Positions 47,415-58,664 of a stretch of DNA of 64,000 nt are shown here, piece after piece. Every line of letters starts with the position of its first letter. Positions within the stretch are counted from its first letter, which is position 1. A program made the position numbers and the translations under genes. Below the pieces are notes generated by a model that worked only from the letters and a program-made list of their open reading frames with translations, did not search any database and had not been told where the DNA came from. This stretch comes from Brachionus rotundiformis (Eukaryota; Rotifera; Eurotatoria; Ploima; Brachionidae), in contig JAESIW010000208.1 in NCBI GenBank assembly GCA_016802295.1, positions 360,896 through 424,895 of the forward strand. Direction: 5' to 3'.

Positions 47415-47957
47415 TCACAATTTGTCTTCTATTTGGTTTGGTGATACAGTAGGTGTACTGGCGAACAAAGATGAAGAAGAAACTGACAAAGGACCCGATG
47501 AATTTATTAAATTGCTTGGCACTAGCCATTTACTATTTTCATTCTTAAGCTTTTTTTTCATATTTTTGTTTTGTCTTTCATGTTTGCGAAACTTGGCTCT
47601 TCTATTCTGGAACCAGACTTGTACCCTTGCCTCAGTTAAGTCAATTCGAATGGCTATCTCCTCTCTGGTGTAAATATCAGGATAATGGGTCTCGCTAAAT
47701 GATCTTTCAAGCTCATTCAACTGCGCACTTGAGAACGTGGTTCTAACCCTTCTTTGCTTGCGTTTTTCCAAAATGCTAGAATTGGAACTGTTTGTAGAGT
47801 CATTTAAGCTTGAGTTGAAGCAAAAATTCTGACTTTCGGCCTGATCTGGAATTTTGACGCAGCCATTTGGACCATAATAAGAGTAATAGCTGTAGTTTTG
47901 ACCACATGGATAGTAGTAATAGTATTCCGAGTTCGGATTGAATTGATATTCAGACAT
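47415..47957 (-). CDS. PHOX2-like paired-class homeobox transcription factor
   Basis: Single-exon gene of 180 aa encoding a DNA-binding transcription factor. The homeodomain (about residues 68-127) begins RRVRTTFSSAQLNELERSF and continues SETHYPDIYTREEIAIRIDL. The recognition helix is TEARVQVWFQNRRAKFRKHE, with Gln at position 50. The ETHYPDIYTREE and RAKFRK combination is what I associate with the PHOX2/ARIX family, which specifies autonomic and visceral motor neurons in vertebrates. The N-terminus is Tyr-rich (SEYYYYYPCGQNYSYYSYYG) as in PHOX2 proteins, then Ser/Asn-rich. The C-terminus is short and Ser-rich with no poly-alanine. The start is the ATG at 47957; the frame is open upstream only with a TTG. 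No intron interrupts the homeobox. DRGX and ARX relatives fit less well. Confidence 0.88.
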   Translation of the reverse strand: MSEYQFNPNSEYYYYYPCGQNYSYYSYYGPNGCVKIPDQAESQNFCFNSSLNDSTNSSNSSILEKRKQRRVRTTFSSAQLNELERSFSETHYPDIYTREEIAIRIDLTEARVQVWFQNRRAKFRKHERQNKNMKKKLKNENSKWLVPSNLINSSGPLSVSSSSLFASTPTVSPNQIEDKL

Positions 47958-49559
47958 TTTAGAATATAGTCTGATTTTAAAATTCAATTCGATTTTATTA
48001 TTGCTAACTATCTATAAAATTTAATTTAATTAATATTATTAATCAAATATTTTATGCTCAAGTTATCAGCATTAATTGATTTTCCGTCTTTTTACACCGA
48101 GAAATTAGAAATTACTCGAAAACTATTGACGAAAATCATCAACTAGATAGAAAATAAAGTTAATCAAATGCTATTCTTGGTATTTGCTTGATTAATTAAA
48201 ATCTAGATTTACACTAGTCACTGACGGGTTAAGAATTTTAGAGTGAATTTTTAGAGAATAATAGATAAAATGAATCTACATGGGCTACAGAATAGGAAAA
48301 AAATTGATAAGCTTTTTCTGTATGTTTAATCAAATATTTATTGAAATAATTTTTTGATTGTTCAATAAAAAATCAAACATTTCTATTAGATTGATTAATT
48401 AGAGTTTTCTCTTGTATTTAAAAGATAAGTGTCAAGATATTTTTTGGTTTTGTTTGACTGCTTAAATATAAGAACAATGATAAAATAAGTTCAAATTTAG
48501 ATTTCTAATTAGGGGAATTGATTTTTAAATTTTTTTAGGAATAGAATTCGCTCAAGTCAATAAGTTAAATTAACTTTTCAAATATTTCTATATTTGCTTG
48601 ATTATATCGAGTGTTAAATTTTGATTTTTGCATCTATTTTTTAGCATTAATTTATTTTAATTAAAAAATCTTAAATTAATCATATCATTGAGAAGTTTTC
48701 GATTCTTTAGCTGTATTCTATTCGGAGATTGGGAACTCTGAACCAAAAAGCTGGTTAAAAATTGATGTACTTTGACAAACATCAGATCTACAGATCCTAC
48801 AAAGCAACACTCTACGACTACATGGATAGCACTGGGTTTAATCATTAACCTGAAAAGTGTAAAAGAACTCTAAAAAAGCTCTAATTTGTGCATCTTTTCT
48901 TAATTTACCAAAAATAAATTGATAAATTACAAAAATTAATTTAATTTTATATACTAAAGATAAAAAAAATATTTTAAATAGTTTATAAGTTTTTGTCAAT
49001 TATTGCTTTGAAACTATCGATTGTTTAAACTACATAAACTCCATACTCATTTCAACTATAGGCGACACCATCCATTTCTTCAACTTATAAATCTGAGGTT
49101 CCTTTCTTGTATGCCTTAAAACTTATCTGGTCAAATTTAAAACTTAGCAATCCAATTAAGGAAATTTTGTGGCACTCTAATTCATTGGTAAGTAGTTCAT
49201 CGTAGTCAAGATATTTCTACTACTAACACAGAGTAGACTTACATGAACGCATTGTAGACATAACTGACTCTAAATCAGACTTTACTAGGCTGGTATTATT
49301 CCATCAATACCAAGATAAAACATGCTTGTTGATCAATATAATAGTTCTTACAGATAAATAATTTTTATTCTTGAAGGACCTGGAAAACAATAGAATATAA
49401 AATTTGAGATAGCACCACGAGTTGGAGCACTTGATACATAAAAAGGATTTTATCAAAATCTTTAAGTGCGGTAACTTTGATTATCAGGTGTAGATTTTTT
49501 TTTCCTCATATTCATTACTTATGTTTTCCACTCAAGTTTTTCTGTACAGTTCATCATTT
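47958..49559. other. Non-coding stretch grading into a LINE relic
   Basis: A+T-rich to about 49.05 kb. From there to 49.56 kb the base composition rises and may represent the 3' end of the RTE relic that follows, but no motif could be read. Confidence 0.4.
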
Positions 49560-50290
49560 AACAATGTTTCAGGACAGTGTACCACACAAGTATCCTTCTC
49601 AGGCTGCCAGTGTTAAAGATGCTCAGGCTTTTTCCATCTAACTCAGACACTACCATTATTCACTTCCGCACATTAATGAAGCTTTTATTACTTTATCCTC
49701 ATTTCTCTACTCAGTTCATTTCTCTATTTGTTGATAGCACCAAATTATCTTCAAAGTCTGGATCTTAAAGCTTTGTTGTTAATTTCTATTGTTTCTAGCT
49801 CGAGATTCCTCATGACATAATCAATCACAATTAGGAACAGTGTTGGTGAGGACACATCCTTATCTAATTCCTATACACACTTTAAAGCTTTTTTCAGAAT
49901 GTCTTTTTTCCAGAAATGCGCTACACTCGATATATTAATAGAAGAGTTTTATCATGTCAACTATCTTCTGTGGTATAACATTAGTTCTAAGTATGGCTCA
50001 AAGGTTTACTGTATGCATACTTTTAAAGACTTTATTGAAGTTGACCAAGTTTCATCACGCCTTGCTTGCTATTGGCTATTGGTAGCAGAGTTATACCTCA
50101 ACATACCTTTTTTCGAAAGCTTCAATAAAAGATCTCGTAACCAATCTTCTGGTACGGCTTCATGGCGCCATGTCTTGCTGTAGACATCGTGTAATATCTC
50201 TTTTATATACCTTTCATCAGCATCTGCCGCGATGCCATCAATACCCGGCGCTTTTCTGGTTTTCAAAATCTTTGTTGCAGCATGAATTTC
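49560..50290 (-). mobile_element. RTE-like LINE relic
   Basis: The minus strand reads MKTRKAPGIDGIAADADERY and KEILHDVYSKTWRHEAVPED with WLRDLLLKLSKKG (50,266-50,069). This is the start of the reverse-transcriptase domain in RTE elements (KA.G.DGI......P..W). Near 49.8-49.85 kb the reverse complement (ACACTGTTCCTAATTGTGAT) matches about 28,640-28,670 of the other RTE copy. Intervening sequence is broken by stops. Confidence 0.8.
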
Positions 50291-50849
50291 TTTTCCAATA
50301 GCGACTTAAGGCTATTAAGGTTCTGGTTTATTTAGAACCCTCCCCCTGCTTTATGGATAAATCAGATATTAATTAAGGCAAAAACAATATTAAAAAAGAC
50401 AACAAAAAACTTAGTGAGTGATATTGAATATAAAAAATTCAATTCAGAAAATTGTTTAATACTATAACTTAAAATAATTTAAGTTTAATTAATCTTTTTT
50501 TGATTTTTAATTAAATTAAAAATTAATTCTTTTTTTTCAATAAAATGAACAATCAGCAGCAAAATTTCAAAATTTTTTATTTTATTGAAAAATTAAATTT
50601 TTTTAATCAAATTTTTTTAATTAAAGGAGCTTGAATGAAAAAAATTTAAAACAAATTAATTAAAAAAACTTTAACTTGAGTTTTTGTATAATTCTTTTTT
50701 GATTTTTTGATTATGATTTGTAAACTATCTAAAAAAAATACCATCTTTAATCTAATAAAACCACAAAATATTCACCCAAGTCATTAAACTATTAGTCTTA
50801 AGTCTATGAACAAAATTTTAACTATTCTAATCTAGGAGATTCGTTGGTC
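50291..50849. other. A+T-rich intergenic stretch
   Basis: Nothing was seen except the promoter elements of the downstream gene at its right end. Confidence 0.45.
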
Positions 50850-50858
50850 TATAAAAAG
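50850..50858 (+). promoter_or_regulatory. TATA box of the chitin-binding protein gene
   Basis: TATAAAAAG lies 36 bases before the ATG at 50894, next to a GC-richer GGAGATTCGTTGG patch. The spacing implies a very short 5' leader of only a few bases to about 15 bases. Confidence 0.5.
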
Positions 50859-50893
50859 ACTTTAATTTTTCTTTTAAAAACCAAATACAAAAA

Positions 50894-51379
50894 ATGAACA
50901 CAATTTTTATAATCAGCTTAATCTTGGTAAAATCAGTTTTGACTTTTCCAAGTTACTATTTGAATAACTTTTCAGCATCCAAGCCCATCTTTCACAATAA
51001 CCAGACAAACTTTAACCCCAATGCGAACTTTTTTCCTCAACCAATAATACCAATGAACCAACCAGGCTCACTTTTGGCATTTTTGCCCTCAGTTCCATAT
51101 CCCATTCAGCAAAAAACAATGACACCGACTGGACAAATAATCATTGAAAATTTGATCGGTGGTCTTAGATTCAATTGTATCAATAAACCAACTGGTCACT
51201 ACAGGGACACATTTTTTTGCGATGTTTTCCACGCTTGTGTCCACGGACAACAGCGAAAAACATATTCTTGCCCATTTGTTGGTGAATTGGTCTTTTTTGA
51301 CGATCGCAGTCGCAGATGTGAATTTGTCAGAAACAATCCATTTGGATGCTTGAATAACAATTTTTTAAATTTTTTCTAA
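50894..51379 (+). CDS. Secreted protein with one peritrophin-A (CBM14) chitin-binding domain
   Basis: 161-aa single-exon protein. Residues 1-17 (MNTIFIISLILVKSVLT) form a signal peptide. A Pro/Asn/Phe-rich linker follows (about 18-90, with NANFFPQPIIPMNQPGS). A single peritrophin-A domain spans about 94-153. Its six cysteines are at FNC, FFC, HAC, YSC, RRC and FGC, with the family pattern C...G.Y.D...C..F..C..G......C...L.F......C. Such proteins bind chitin in cuticle, lorica, gut lining or egg shells; which applies here is not shown. A TATA box sits just upstream. It is transcribed toward the RNF14-like gene, with about 260 bp between the stop codons. Confidence 0.88.
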   Translation: MNTIFIISLILVKSVLTFPSYYLNNFSASKPIFHNNQTNFNPNANFFPQPIIPMNQPGSLLAFLPSVPYPIQQKTMTPTGQIIIENLIGGLRFNCINKPTGHYRDTFFCDVFHACVHGQQRKTYSCPFVGELVFFDDRSRRCEFVRNNPFGCLNNNFLNFF

Positions 51380-51640
51380 ATAATTATTTAATAATAAAAT
51401 GATACATTAATTTTTTTAAAAATTTTTATTTAAACCCAAAAAGTATGATTCGCAGGCTTACAGCTAAACAGCTATCTTTATAGACTTTTTTAAATTTGTC
51501 GATGTGATTAATTTTAAAAGTAATTACATTTATTTTAACAATATGAGATAAAAAAAAACAAAAAATTTAATTTAATTTATTCAAATTTAACTATTAATAA
51601 CGCAGCCTATAAAAAATTATATAAACTAAAAAATTTAATT

Positions 51641-52960
51641 CTAATCAAAATTATCAGCTATTAACTCAATGTCATTATCTTGATTTTCTTCTATTCCCTC
51701 AAACAACTTATCGAAGCATTTGGATTTTGAATTATTAAAATGAGAATAAGGGTCAGATTTACTCAGCATGTCCATGCATAACCAACAAAAGTAACATTGG
51801 CACTTTAAACAAGTCATCTTATTGCACCCATCTATTTTCTGCAACCAGCTCTTGCACTTTGGACATCTCTTTGAGGTGGTCTCAATCAAGCTCATGCTTG
51901 ATCTTTCCTCAATGGCCTTCTTGATTCTTTTCTCACCGTATTTTTGTATCAACTTAAGCTGTATCTCACCATCTCCAGTGTTGTATATGTCTATAATTTC
52001 TTTTAACTGGTTATTGGTAAGCTTGCATGGTTCGATGCCATGATATGCCTGACGGCATAGAGCACAAAACACATTTTTGCAGTCAGGACATCGGCATAAA
52101 GTCTCATCTTCTGGTATAACTGCACATTGACAGCTAACTCTTGGACAATAAACAATGTCTGTCATGCTATTTAAAGCGTCTCTGAGCAACATTGAATCGT
52201 ATCTGTTGTACATCTCTAGCCCAACTAAGTTCAATACCTGTGATGGTATCGCTTGAGAATCGCAGTTTTCCTGAGGACATGTCAATTTGTGTACATTGCC
52301 ATCTTTGATCAAAGACTCAAAGTAGCCTCGCATGCATTCATTGCAGAAAATATGGTCACATTTTTTAAATTTGGTACAATCTTTGCCCAATTTGTCTTCG
52401 AAACAGACAAAACATGTAAAATATGTTTTTTGAAACTTGATATTTTGTTGATCAGAGTCATAATCGACCATTAAGGCCGCTTTGCATGGTAAAGCCGATA
52501 CTCTGGGATCTTTTGATATGCTTTTAGTATTGTTGGTCGCGATGGTAAGGTTACTGGGGTCTAAGCTTAAAAAATCGAATATTTCATCCTGTAAAAACGA
52601 GATCCATGTGAACAAAATAGATATTTGGCTATTTTGTTCCCATAGCTCGTCCAATTTATTGCATAGTTTTGATAGGTTTTTTTCGCTTAGCCATCGGCAA
52701 ATAAGTTTATACTGAGGTGGATAGGTGGATGGGTAATTTTCGGGAAATTTAAATTCCAAAATAATTGGTGTCAGGTAGAGAAGTTCTATTTCGGTATTTT
52801 CATCTGAAAATTTTAACCTAAATGAAGTGCCCTGTTGGGAACAAACTTGGACAAAAAATTTCCCTGAACGAGTCTCTTCCTCAAAGACAAATAAATCATC
52901 TTCTTCGTATATACTTTTCAATGCTGATATTTCATCATCCTGGACCGATTTATCATCCAT
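51641..52960 (-). CDS. RNF14-like RBR E3 ubiquitin ligase
   Basis: Single-exon, 439-aa RING-between-RING ubiquitin ligase with the domain order of RNF14 (ARA54). An N-terminal RWD domain (about 8-125) starts DDEISALKSIYEEDDLFVF and contains the ENYPSTYPP motif. RING1 (about 182-235) has CFVCFEDKLG, CDHIFCNECM and LTCPQENC. IBR (about 258-315) has VYCPRVSCQCAV, CRCPDCKNVFCALC and HGIEPC. RING2 (about 362-410) has RCPKCKSWLQKIDGCNKMTC and CYFCWLCM; the Cys in DGCNKM corresponds to the catalytic thioester cysteine. The enzyme would accept ubiquitin from an E2 onto that Cys and pass it to substrates. Length is close to human RNF14 (474 aa). The ATG at 52960 fits the RWD start. Confidence 0.93.
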   Translation of the reverse strand: MDDKSVQDDEISALKSIYEEDDLFVFEEETRSGKFFVQVCSQQGTSFRLKFSDENTEIELLYLTPIILEFKFPENYPSTYPPQYKLICRWLSEKNLSKLCNKLDELWEQNSQISILFTWISFLQDEIFDFLSLDPSNLTIATNNTKSISKDPRVSALPCKAALMVDYDSDQQNIKFQKTYFTCFVCFEDKLGKDCTKFKKCDHIFCNECMRGYFESLIKDGNVHKLTCPQENCDSQAIPSQVLNLVGLEMYNRYDSMLLRDALNSMTDIVYCPRVSCQCAVIPEDETLCRCPDCKNVFCALCRQAYHGIEPCKLTNNQLKEIIDIYNTGDGEIQLKLIQKYGEKRIKKAIEERSSMSLIETTSKRCPKCKSWLQKIDGCNKMTCLKCQCYFCWLCMDMLSKSDPYSHFNNSKSKCFDKLFEGIEENQDNDIELIADNFD

Positions 52961-54109
52961 TTTTTAACATTTAATTTATTTTCTTGTCTATCATTTATAT
53001 TATATGAAGTAAATTTTTATTCTATTATGAAATTATTATTTAAATTAATTTTCAAATTTATAAAAACAGAACATATTTTAATTTTATTTTGATATTGAAA
53101 TTATTTATCTTATTTAAATAATGTGACACAATTGTCAATATTTTTAGCTTTGTTTAAAGCCAAAGATTTGCTATATGTGTCCCACAGTTTGATAATTGCC
53201 AAACGTTGCGTGCCATTTTTCATTGAATTTAAAAAAATAAAATAAATATTTAATCTTTATTTAAAATAATAATTCATTGTCTTTATATTTCGTTTTAATA
53301 AAATTTAATTGATAATTTTTTCTGAGTAAAAAATGTAAACAAAATTTTTTTCCCTAAAAAAAGAATATATTTAATCTAGAATATGTTTACCATGATCGTT
53401 ACCAATCAATCAGCAAAATTCTTTGACTGGCAACGTGTCGGGTTATCGGCGGATGGTACATAAGATGGATTAAAAATAAAGTTGTATTTGCACCAACTGA
53501 CCAGTAGGATCAAACACGGGAATCTGTGCATGGATGTACACAATTCACCAAAATTTTCTGGACATAAGCTGCAATAGCATTTAATTAAACTTAATGTGGT
53601 AATATAACAATTAAATTTTTTTCTTTGATTAAATTAACTTTGTATGTTGACTTATTAATAAAATGATATCAAAATTAAAATTAATTGTTCAAGATAACCT
53701 TAACATTAAGAAAAATTATCATTTTAATTTAGGCGAAAAAGGATTTATAAAATAAAACGGATCTAATTAATATAAAGTATACTTTTGCAAATTAAATAAA
53801 CTAATTGTGATAATAGAAATGTCTTAATGATGAAATACAAAAACAATTTGTTCAGTATCATGGTAAACTGATCATGGTCACGAGTTATTATTAGGTTTTA
53901 AAGTCTTCATTCATTTAAAAGTGAATAGCTAATTTTGGTAAATCTTTTGCCCAAGTTTTTGGGATTGACATTAAAAATAATAAAATTTAAAATATTAAAT
54001 AAGAGACGCATTGTAATTTAATCTTTGCACAAATATCAAACTTTTTATTCAAAGAAAAATAACCTACCTAGTCAAAAAATGAAAAATATTCATCATTTTC
54101 TTAATAACA
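52961..54109. other. Intergenic stretch between divergent genes
   Basis: It holds the 5' regions of the RNF14-like and carboxypeptidase genes. A GC-richer patch at 53,390-53,560 (ACTGGCAACGTGTCGGGTTA) has no readable ORF or RNA. An upstream ATG at 54,079 opens a 19-codon frame overlapping the carboxypeptidase start. Confidence 0.45.
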
Positions 54110-57100
54110 ATGTACCAAAAATTATCGGATGCCTATAGAAACTTTCGCTACGTTTCCAATTATAAATCTGATAGAAAAATTAAACTTGCCTTATTAGCTA
54201 TAAGTTGTATAGTTTTTTTTCTAATCGGATACTTAATAGCATTTGGCATTCATTCACGAAATGGCCAAGGTGGTTCAGCGCCTAATGACCAAGAAAAGCT
54301 ATTCCATGATTACTTGTTATCAAATATTAATAAAGACAATTTAAAATCACATTTACAGTATTTTTTATCAAAACAAAAAATAATTTTTTTTTTATAATTT
54401 TATGAAAGATATTTGTCCAGTTTTGCTCATTTGGCAGGAACCAGCGGAGGCAAAAAATCTGCAGATTATGTTTATCAAAAATGGATTGACCAAGGCCTCG
54501 AAGATGTTCAAATGATCGATTATGATGTCTATCTAGACTTTCCGGATGAAAAAAGATTAAACAAGTAATTAATTAAAAAAATTATTTTTTTTAATATTTT
54601 AAATTGATAAAGAATAGAAATTGCTGAACCAAATGGTAATAAAAAGATATATGAAATTGAGGAAACAATATATGATAATGAGTTCAATTTTACCGGCGTG
54701 ACAAAGCCTTTTCTGGCATTTAGTCAAAATGGTTCTGTCATGTCCAGCAAATTGTTCTATCTTAACTATTGTAGTCAACAAGACTTCGATTTTATCTCAT
54801 CTAAAAACATATCTTTGAACGATTCTATTGTTATGTGCAGATATGGATGGTCATTTAGAGCCAACAAAGCTCTTAATGCCCAAAAGTATGGAGCTAAGGG
54901 ATTGATTTTGTTCGATGACCCTTTAAGGTCTTCGCCAAAAAATGCCAAATATGAAGTTTATCCGAATGGTCAGTTCCTGCCTGAGAATGGTACTCAAAGA
55001 GGCACCCTTTATATGCACGATGGTGACCCATTAACCCCAAACTATCCTTCAAATAGTATCTATTTAATTAAATAAAATTTTATTAGTATTTAAATTATCT
55101 TTTAATTAGAGTACAGTCATAGATTGAGTGAAGAGAAATCTAATCTACCCAAGATAGTCTGCCAAGTGATCGGTTTCAGGCTAGCCAGTGAACTTTTTAA
55201 TCTCATGGATAATCAAATGTCTGTCCCTGAATTTTGGAAAGGAGAATTAGACGTTTCTTATTCAATCGGGGGATTTCTGAAGGAAAAAAAGTAGGAATTA
55301 GAAATTTTTAATTTATCTATAAATTTTTTTTTTATCTAAATAATTTTTGAACAGAATTTGAGATTGTTTCTTAGATAAAAAATTAGAAAAATAATTAATT
55401 TTTTTGGTAAACAGATCTTGGTAAAAATTATTTAAAAATCGAAGGATATTTTATTTTGTTTAATTTGGTAACTTATCTCTTATACTGTCAATTGTCTATA
55501 ATTAAATTAATACAGAATTAAAAATATGCATTTTAATACTAAAACTTCTTTACTAATTAGATTAAAGTTTGATTTAATAAATCAATTAAAAGCTATTACC
55601 GTGACTTTCAGGAAAAATCAAAATTCAAAATTTTTTGAATATTTTTTTTTTATATTAAATAGCCTGAATTAATTAAAGAAAAATAGATTAAATTTTTAGA
55701 TATTTTTTCATCACTTTAGATATCTAAAAGTCTAAAAAATACTAAAAATTAATTAAATTGACCAACTTCCCAAATCCATCACATTTTATATTTTTTTGAT
55801 ATTTAAAAAAGCCTTAAAAATTTAATTTAATTGTTAATTTTATCAATAAATTTTATCTTTCCACTACCAAAAAATCTAAATAATGTTGTATTAAATTAAT
55901 TTTTATTATTTATCAAATTAAAAACCTATTATCTTGAAACTATTCTTTTTTGAAGGTCAATTACACTAAGTGTGTATAGTGAAAAGAAAATCAAAAAAAT
56001 TTATAATGTTATCGGTGTAATTAGGGGCGATATTGAACCAGGTAAGCTGTAAATAAATTCATCTTAAATCATTAGATAATTGTATGTTTTAAAAGATCGG
56101 TATGTTATGGTCGGAAATCATCGAGATTCGTGGACCTTGGGCTCAATAGATCCATCATCGGCAACCTCAGTCTTACTAGAAGTGTCTAGAAGCTTAAGTC
56201 AACTTAAGAAAAATACTAAATGGGCTCCAAAGCGATCCATTCTTTTCCTCAGTTGGGATGCTGAAGAATATGGACTGATTGGATCAACAGAATGGGTTGA
56301 AGAATTTCAAAAAAAACTTAGTTCTAATGGAGTGGTGTACATAAATTGTGATAATGCTGTCCAAGGAAATTATTCTTACGAAGCTAAAGCTTCTGCTCAA
56401 CTTCATAAACTTCTTTTTCAAGTCACCCAAAGCATAGAGTACAATGACCATCTAAGTATTTATGACCAATGGTTGAACAACAATCCAAATGAAAACCGCA
56501 CTGAACCCAAAGTTAACTCAAACATGGGCTCAGGCAGTGACCACGCTGTTTTTCTACAAAGACTTGGAGTTCCGTGCATAGACCAGAAATTTGTCCGGGA
56601 CAAAAAAGATGAAAAGTTTAAAAATATTTTTGGTTATCCATTATATCATACTTCTTATGAAACATTTAAATTAGTGGAACGTTTTATGGATCCTGATTTC
56701 TTTGGCTTATCATCAATAAGCAAAGTAATTGGTGAAACTGCCAGAGTGCTAAGTGATTCACTAATTCTGCCATTTGATTTGGAGAGTTATTATCACGATA
56801 TAAAGAATCAACTTAAACAATTTGATAGAGAATACAGCTCCAGACTGTCTAAATTTAATATAACCTTATCTAATCTTGAAGAAAGTGTTCAAAATTTAGG
56901 AACTAATATTAAAAAATTTAATGAAAGATTAAACCATTTGGACAAAACCAAACACCATCTTGTACGCCAATTCAATGAACAGATAAAAAATTTCGAGAGG
57001 TCTTTTTTGGATGTATATTATATAGAAACTGGCAGCATGTACATTTTTATAATTTTAGCTATTTAACTTATTTAAAATTTATCTTAGGCACACTTTATAT

Positions 57101-57295
57101 GCACCAAGTTCTCTAAATAAATATGTTGGCAACTCGTTTCCTGGTGTTGTCGAGTCAATTATTAGATTGGGACAGGCTAAAAGTTTTTCTCAAGATTTAG
57201 TTGACGATATCAAACTAAATTTGGCAATTTTAATCAATTCAATTCAATCAGCTTCACACATTTTAAAGGATCCGACTGATTTCACAAGATTTTAA
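54110..57295 (+). CDS. Glutamate carboxypeptidase II / NAALADase-like, M28B (7 exons)
   Basis: Type II membrane metallopeptidase of about 754 aa (human FOLH1 is 750), cleaving C-terminal glutamate from peptides or folates. Exons are 54110-54357, 54409-54564, 54613-55055, 55110-55290, 55956-56041, 56096-57038 and 57088-57295; all phases close. A membrane anchor lies at about residues 25-47 (LALLAISCIVFFLIGYLIAF). The protease-associated insert carries FRANKALNAQKYGAKGL and DPLTPNYPSN. Zinc and catalytic residues are visible: His in GNHRDSW, Asp in GSIDPSSA, Glu-Glu in SWDAEEYGLIGS, Asp in NCDN and His in GYPLYHTSYE. S1' glutamate-pocket residues (Arg in FRANK, Asn in YPSN, Lys in LNKYVG) are kept. 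The Arg-rich patch of the human enzyme appears absent (CIDQKFVRDKK). The C-terminal dimer domain is complete. One intron (55291-55955) is 665 bp, the rest about 49-54. Confidence 0.92.
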
Positions 57296-57370
57296 TTCAA
57301 TTAATTAATAAAAAATTTTAAAGAAATTAATTAATTAAAATAATAAATCAAAATATCCTATCTATCTTAA

Positions 57371-58154
57371 TACCGTATTCCCTTGCAAATAAGTGCCCCC
57401 TTAAGACCCTTTTAGAAGCTAGTCAAAAATGGCATAGTTCTATAAAAAATTACATAAATCGATTATTTTTTTAAAAAATATATTTATTTAAAAAAAAACT
57501 ATCGAATAAAATTTGTCACGACGCGTTTCGACCAAATGGCCTTCTTCAGGTTTTAAGACTGAAATAAAGAATACAATTTAATAAAAGAAATAAAAAGCAA
57601 AATATAAAAAGATAAAGAGGAATATTTTATATAATAATTGCTTCTCAAATAATTAATTAATTAGATAAATTTTTAATATAAAAAAAATAGATTTTGAAAT
57701 TAATGCCAAATTTTCATTATTGAAATTAAACTAATATTTAAAATCAGAATAATTTTTTTACAATTCAAAAAAAAAAATCAAAGTTAACAAAAATTAAAGA
57801 TAAATAATTTTTTTTATGAAAAATTTAAAGTAGGGATTTTTTTGTTCATAATAGGTATATCAAATTTTAAGAGAAAGTTTATAAGGTCAGTTTCAGTTGA
57901 TTTTCGAATAATGTCTTAAAGAGCCTATATTTTTCTGAATTTTATTTAATACCATTAATTCCATATTTTTCAAAAATCTAGAATCCATTTTTATCTTTTG
58001 AAAAGAATCTTTAAATAATTAATTTAAGCTCAGAAATATTTTTATTGAATGAATTAAAAAAATTTTTATTTAGAAAATAATCTACCATCTAAGGGCTTAA
58101 ATTTTACAATAAAGACACGATTTTGGGGGCACTTATTTGTAAGCATTTACGGTA
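57371..58154. mobile_element. MITE flanked by TTAA with ~30-bp TIRs
   Basis: The left end TACCGTATTCCCTTGCAAAT and the reverse-complemented right end TACCGTAAATGCTTACAAAT both continue AAGTGCCCCC, about 30 bp with five mismatches. Each outer end abuts TTAA (57367-57370 and 58155-58158), fitting a TTAA-type target or, alternatively, TA within it. The 784-bp interior is A+T-rich and non-coding. It has one GC-rich island at about 57,515-57,555 that resembles a hammerhead-type sequence on the minus strand. It lies 75 bp after the carboxypeptidase stop, so it could affect that gene's 3' end. Confidence 0.72.
57516..57551 (-). ncRNA. Degenerate hammerhead-ribozyme-like motif
   Basis: The minus strand reads CTGAAGA, A, GGCC-ATTT-GGTC, GAAAC, GCGTC, GTGAC in order. 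This supplies the CUGANGA box, a possible 4-bp stem II, the GAAA box and a GUC cleavage triplet. Stem III would be only the palindrome ACG/CGT with no loop. There is an extra A before stem II, and stem I pairing is weak. It resembles the hammerhead motifs known in Penelope-like retroelements but probably no longer folds into an active ribozyme. Confidence 0.3.
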
Positions 58155-58664
58155 TTAATGATTGGGGTATCCAAAAGTTAAGACATAAGGGAAAAAAGTT
58201 AAAAAAAAAAACTTTAAAATTATTTATTCTAATGTTCAAAGCAATTGCTTTGGTTTTACATTCAAAGTTTCAACATTTTAATCTACTTATGAAAGGTCTT
58301 TTGATACTATTCTTTAGCAATAGAATTAAGTATCTTGAACAAGAGGACCTTAACACTTAATTTAACGTTTAAAATTATTATTTTTTGCTAAGTTTTCTAA
58401 TTACATGAAATAAATACTTAGCTTAGTGATATTACTAAATATTGGGGATGACTGATGACTTTTTACGTTAACCTGAATCTATTTTAAATAATATGTTTTG
58501 GTGGCAAAAAATCAAATGTTTTCATTTTGACTTCAAAAATATTCAATAATATTATAAACAGTGACTATATAAATGAGAATTATTCAAAGATTAAAATTTT
58601 AAATTTTGATTTATTAATGCATTATAAACCTAATATTAAAATTATCGATTTTAACACACATAAA

